This document shows positions 5,037-5,839 of a stretch of DNA of 5,839 bases, piece after piece. The notes beneath the pieces are model-generated. The model saw only the letters and a list, made by a program, of their open reading frames with translations, did not search any database and was not told where the DNA came from. Both the position numbers and the translations under genes were made by a program. Where the stretch lies: NCBI GenBank assembly GCA_903932755.1, contig CAIZHL010000005.1:1-5839 (forward strand), in the 5' to 3' direction. Position 1 is the first letter of the stretch; each line of letters starts with the position of its first letter. This DNA comes from an uncultured beta proteobacterium (GTDB taxonomy: Bacteria; Pseudomonadota; Gammaproteobacteria; Burkholderiales; Rhodocyclaceae).

Positions 5037-5839
5037 CACTGATCTTTCCCGTTGTTGCGGCCAAAGCGGGCGGCCAGGGTGGGCACCAGCCCCTTGGGCA
5101 TGAAAATCATGGAAAACATCAGAATCGAGCCGAACGCTACCGTCTCCCAGCCCTCGAAGGTCGATAGCGCCTGGGGCAAGGCCGTCAGCAGAACTGCGCC
5201 GATCAGCGAACCGTAAATCGAGGCCATGCCGCCGATCACGACCATGGTGACCAGCTCGATGGAATGAAAGAAGTCGGCAATATTGGGAGTGACGAAACCG
5301 ATGTAATGCGCGGTGACGCTGCCCATCAGACTGGCGAAGAAAGCCGACAGCACGAATATGGCAACCTTGTAGCGGACGACATCGACGCCCATCACCTGCG
5401 AGGCGACCTCGGAGCCGTGCAGCGCACGCAGGGCACGCCCGAACGGCGAATCGATCAGGTTCTTCGCCGCCCAGAAGCTGAACAGCAATGTCCCGGCGAC
5501 CACCCAGTACCACTGCTTCTCTCCGGATACCTCGAAGCCCATCAGTCCCAGCGCCACCACCGGCATGCCGTCGGGCCCGCCGGTATAGGCGGCTTCGTTC
5601 TTGATCACGATGGCGATGATGATGCCCAGGCCCAGCGTCGCCATCGCCAGATAGTGCCCCTTCAGGCGAAAGATCGGCCGCGCGACGATCGCCGCAATGG
5701 CGCTGGCGATTGCCGCACCTGCAAGCATGGCGAATATCGGATGCCAGCCGAAGTGCGACGGCAGAATCGCCGAGGCATAGGCGCCGATGCCGACGAAACC
5801 GGCGTGACCGAGACTGATCTGTCCGGCAAAACCGATCAG
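5036..5839 (-). CDS. livM: LivM-type ABC importer permease, partial (5' end beyond right edge)
   Basis: Membrane subunit that, with LivH, forms the translocation pore of a HAAT-family importer. The last 267 residues are visible; LivM proteins are about 320-400 long, so roughly the first 50 or more are missing. The visible part opens in the LivM hallmark GFAGQISLGHAGFVGIGAYA (residues 3-22 of the fragment). Hydrophobic helices follow at about 38-54, 62-80, 110-126, 157-181, 194-224 and 233-247. The cytoplasmic coupling loop with ALRALHGSEVASQVMGVD (136-153) corresponds to the EAA-like region that docks on the ATPases. The stop TGA overlaps the ATG of livG. The strictly co-linear order livM-livG-livF supports one operon whose livH and promoter lie to the right of the window. 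Confidence 0.94.
   Translation of the reverse strand: MIGFAGQISLGHAGFVGIGAYASAILPSHFGWHPIFAMLAGAAIASAIAAIVARPIFRLKGHYLAMATLGLGIIIAIVIKNEAAYTGGPDGMPVVALGLMGFEVSGEKQWYWVVAGTLLFSFWAAKNLIDSPFGRALRALHGSEVASQVMGVDVVRYKVAIFVLSAFFASLMGSVTAHYIGFVTPNIADFFHSIELVTMVVIGGMASIYGSLIGAVLLTALPQALSTFEGWETVAFGSILMFSMIFMPKGLVPTLAARFGRNNGKDQ

Noticed and set aside
5037..5513. In-frame upstream extension of livG giving a 412-residue protein
   Set aside because: The extra residues are livM read in the wrong frame. LivG homology begins at the ATG at 5036, which overlaps the livM stop.

Overview
The window is GC-rich, and all six protein genes lie on the minus strand, so transcription runs from the right edge to the left. 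Gene content, codon use and the class of transporters suggest a proteobacterium. A betaproteobacterium of the Rhodocyclales type (Azoarcus/Thauera relatives) is my best guess, but no rRNA or marker gene is present to prove it.

Right part (5839 to 2936): the distal end of a Liv-type (HAAT family) ABC importer operon. It reads livM (start outside the window), livG (overlapping livM by one base, TGATG), then a livF whose ATPase is fused behind a complete N-terminal hemerythrin (HHE, diiron) domain. The fusion is one uninterrupted frame of 438 codons, with every expected hemerythrin ligand and every expected ABC motif present. It is the most interesting item here: an importer ATPase that carries a potential O2, NO, redox or iron sensor.

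Middle (2935 to 1571): a 163-base gap with a candidate promoter, then a gene for a periplasmic type I substrate-binding protein (GTG start, perfect Shine-Dalgarno). A strong symmetric rho-independent terminator follows. The protein very probably serves the ABC importer. Its ligand cannot be read from sequence; aromatic acids or other carboxylates are at least as plausible as branched-chain amino acids.

Left part (1570 to 1): a second, separately transcribed transporter of the TRAP type. It has dctP (periplasmic binding protein), a 98-base spacer holding two tandem GC-rich hairpins, and the first 93 codons of dctQ (small membrane subunit), which runs off the left edge. A dctM gene is expected just beyond. 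The leader upstream of dctP has an extended -10 motif directly abutting a perfect 6-4-6 inverted repeat, a plausible promoter/operator.

Together the region encodes two binding-protein-dependent uptake systems for small organic solutes, one driven by ATP and one by an ion gradient, as is often seen beside catabolic gene clusters. No RNA genes, mobile elements, CRISPR arrays or plus-strand genes are supported.
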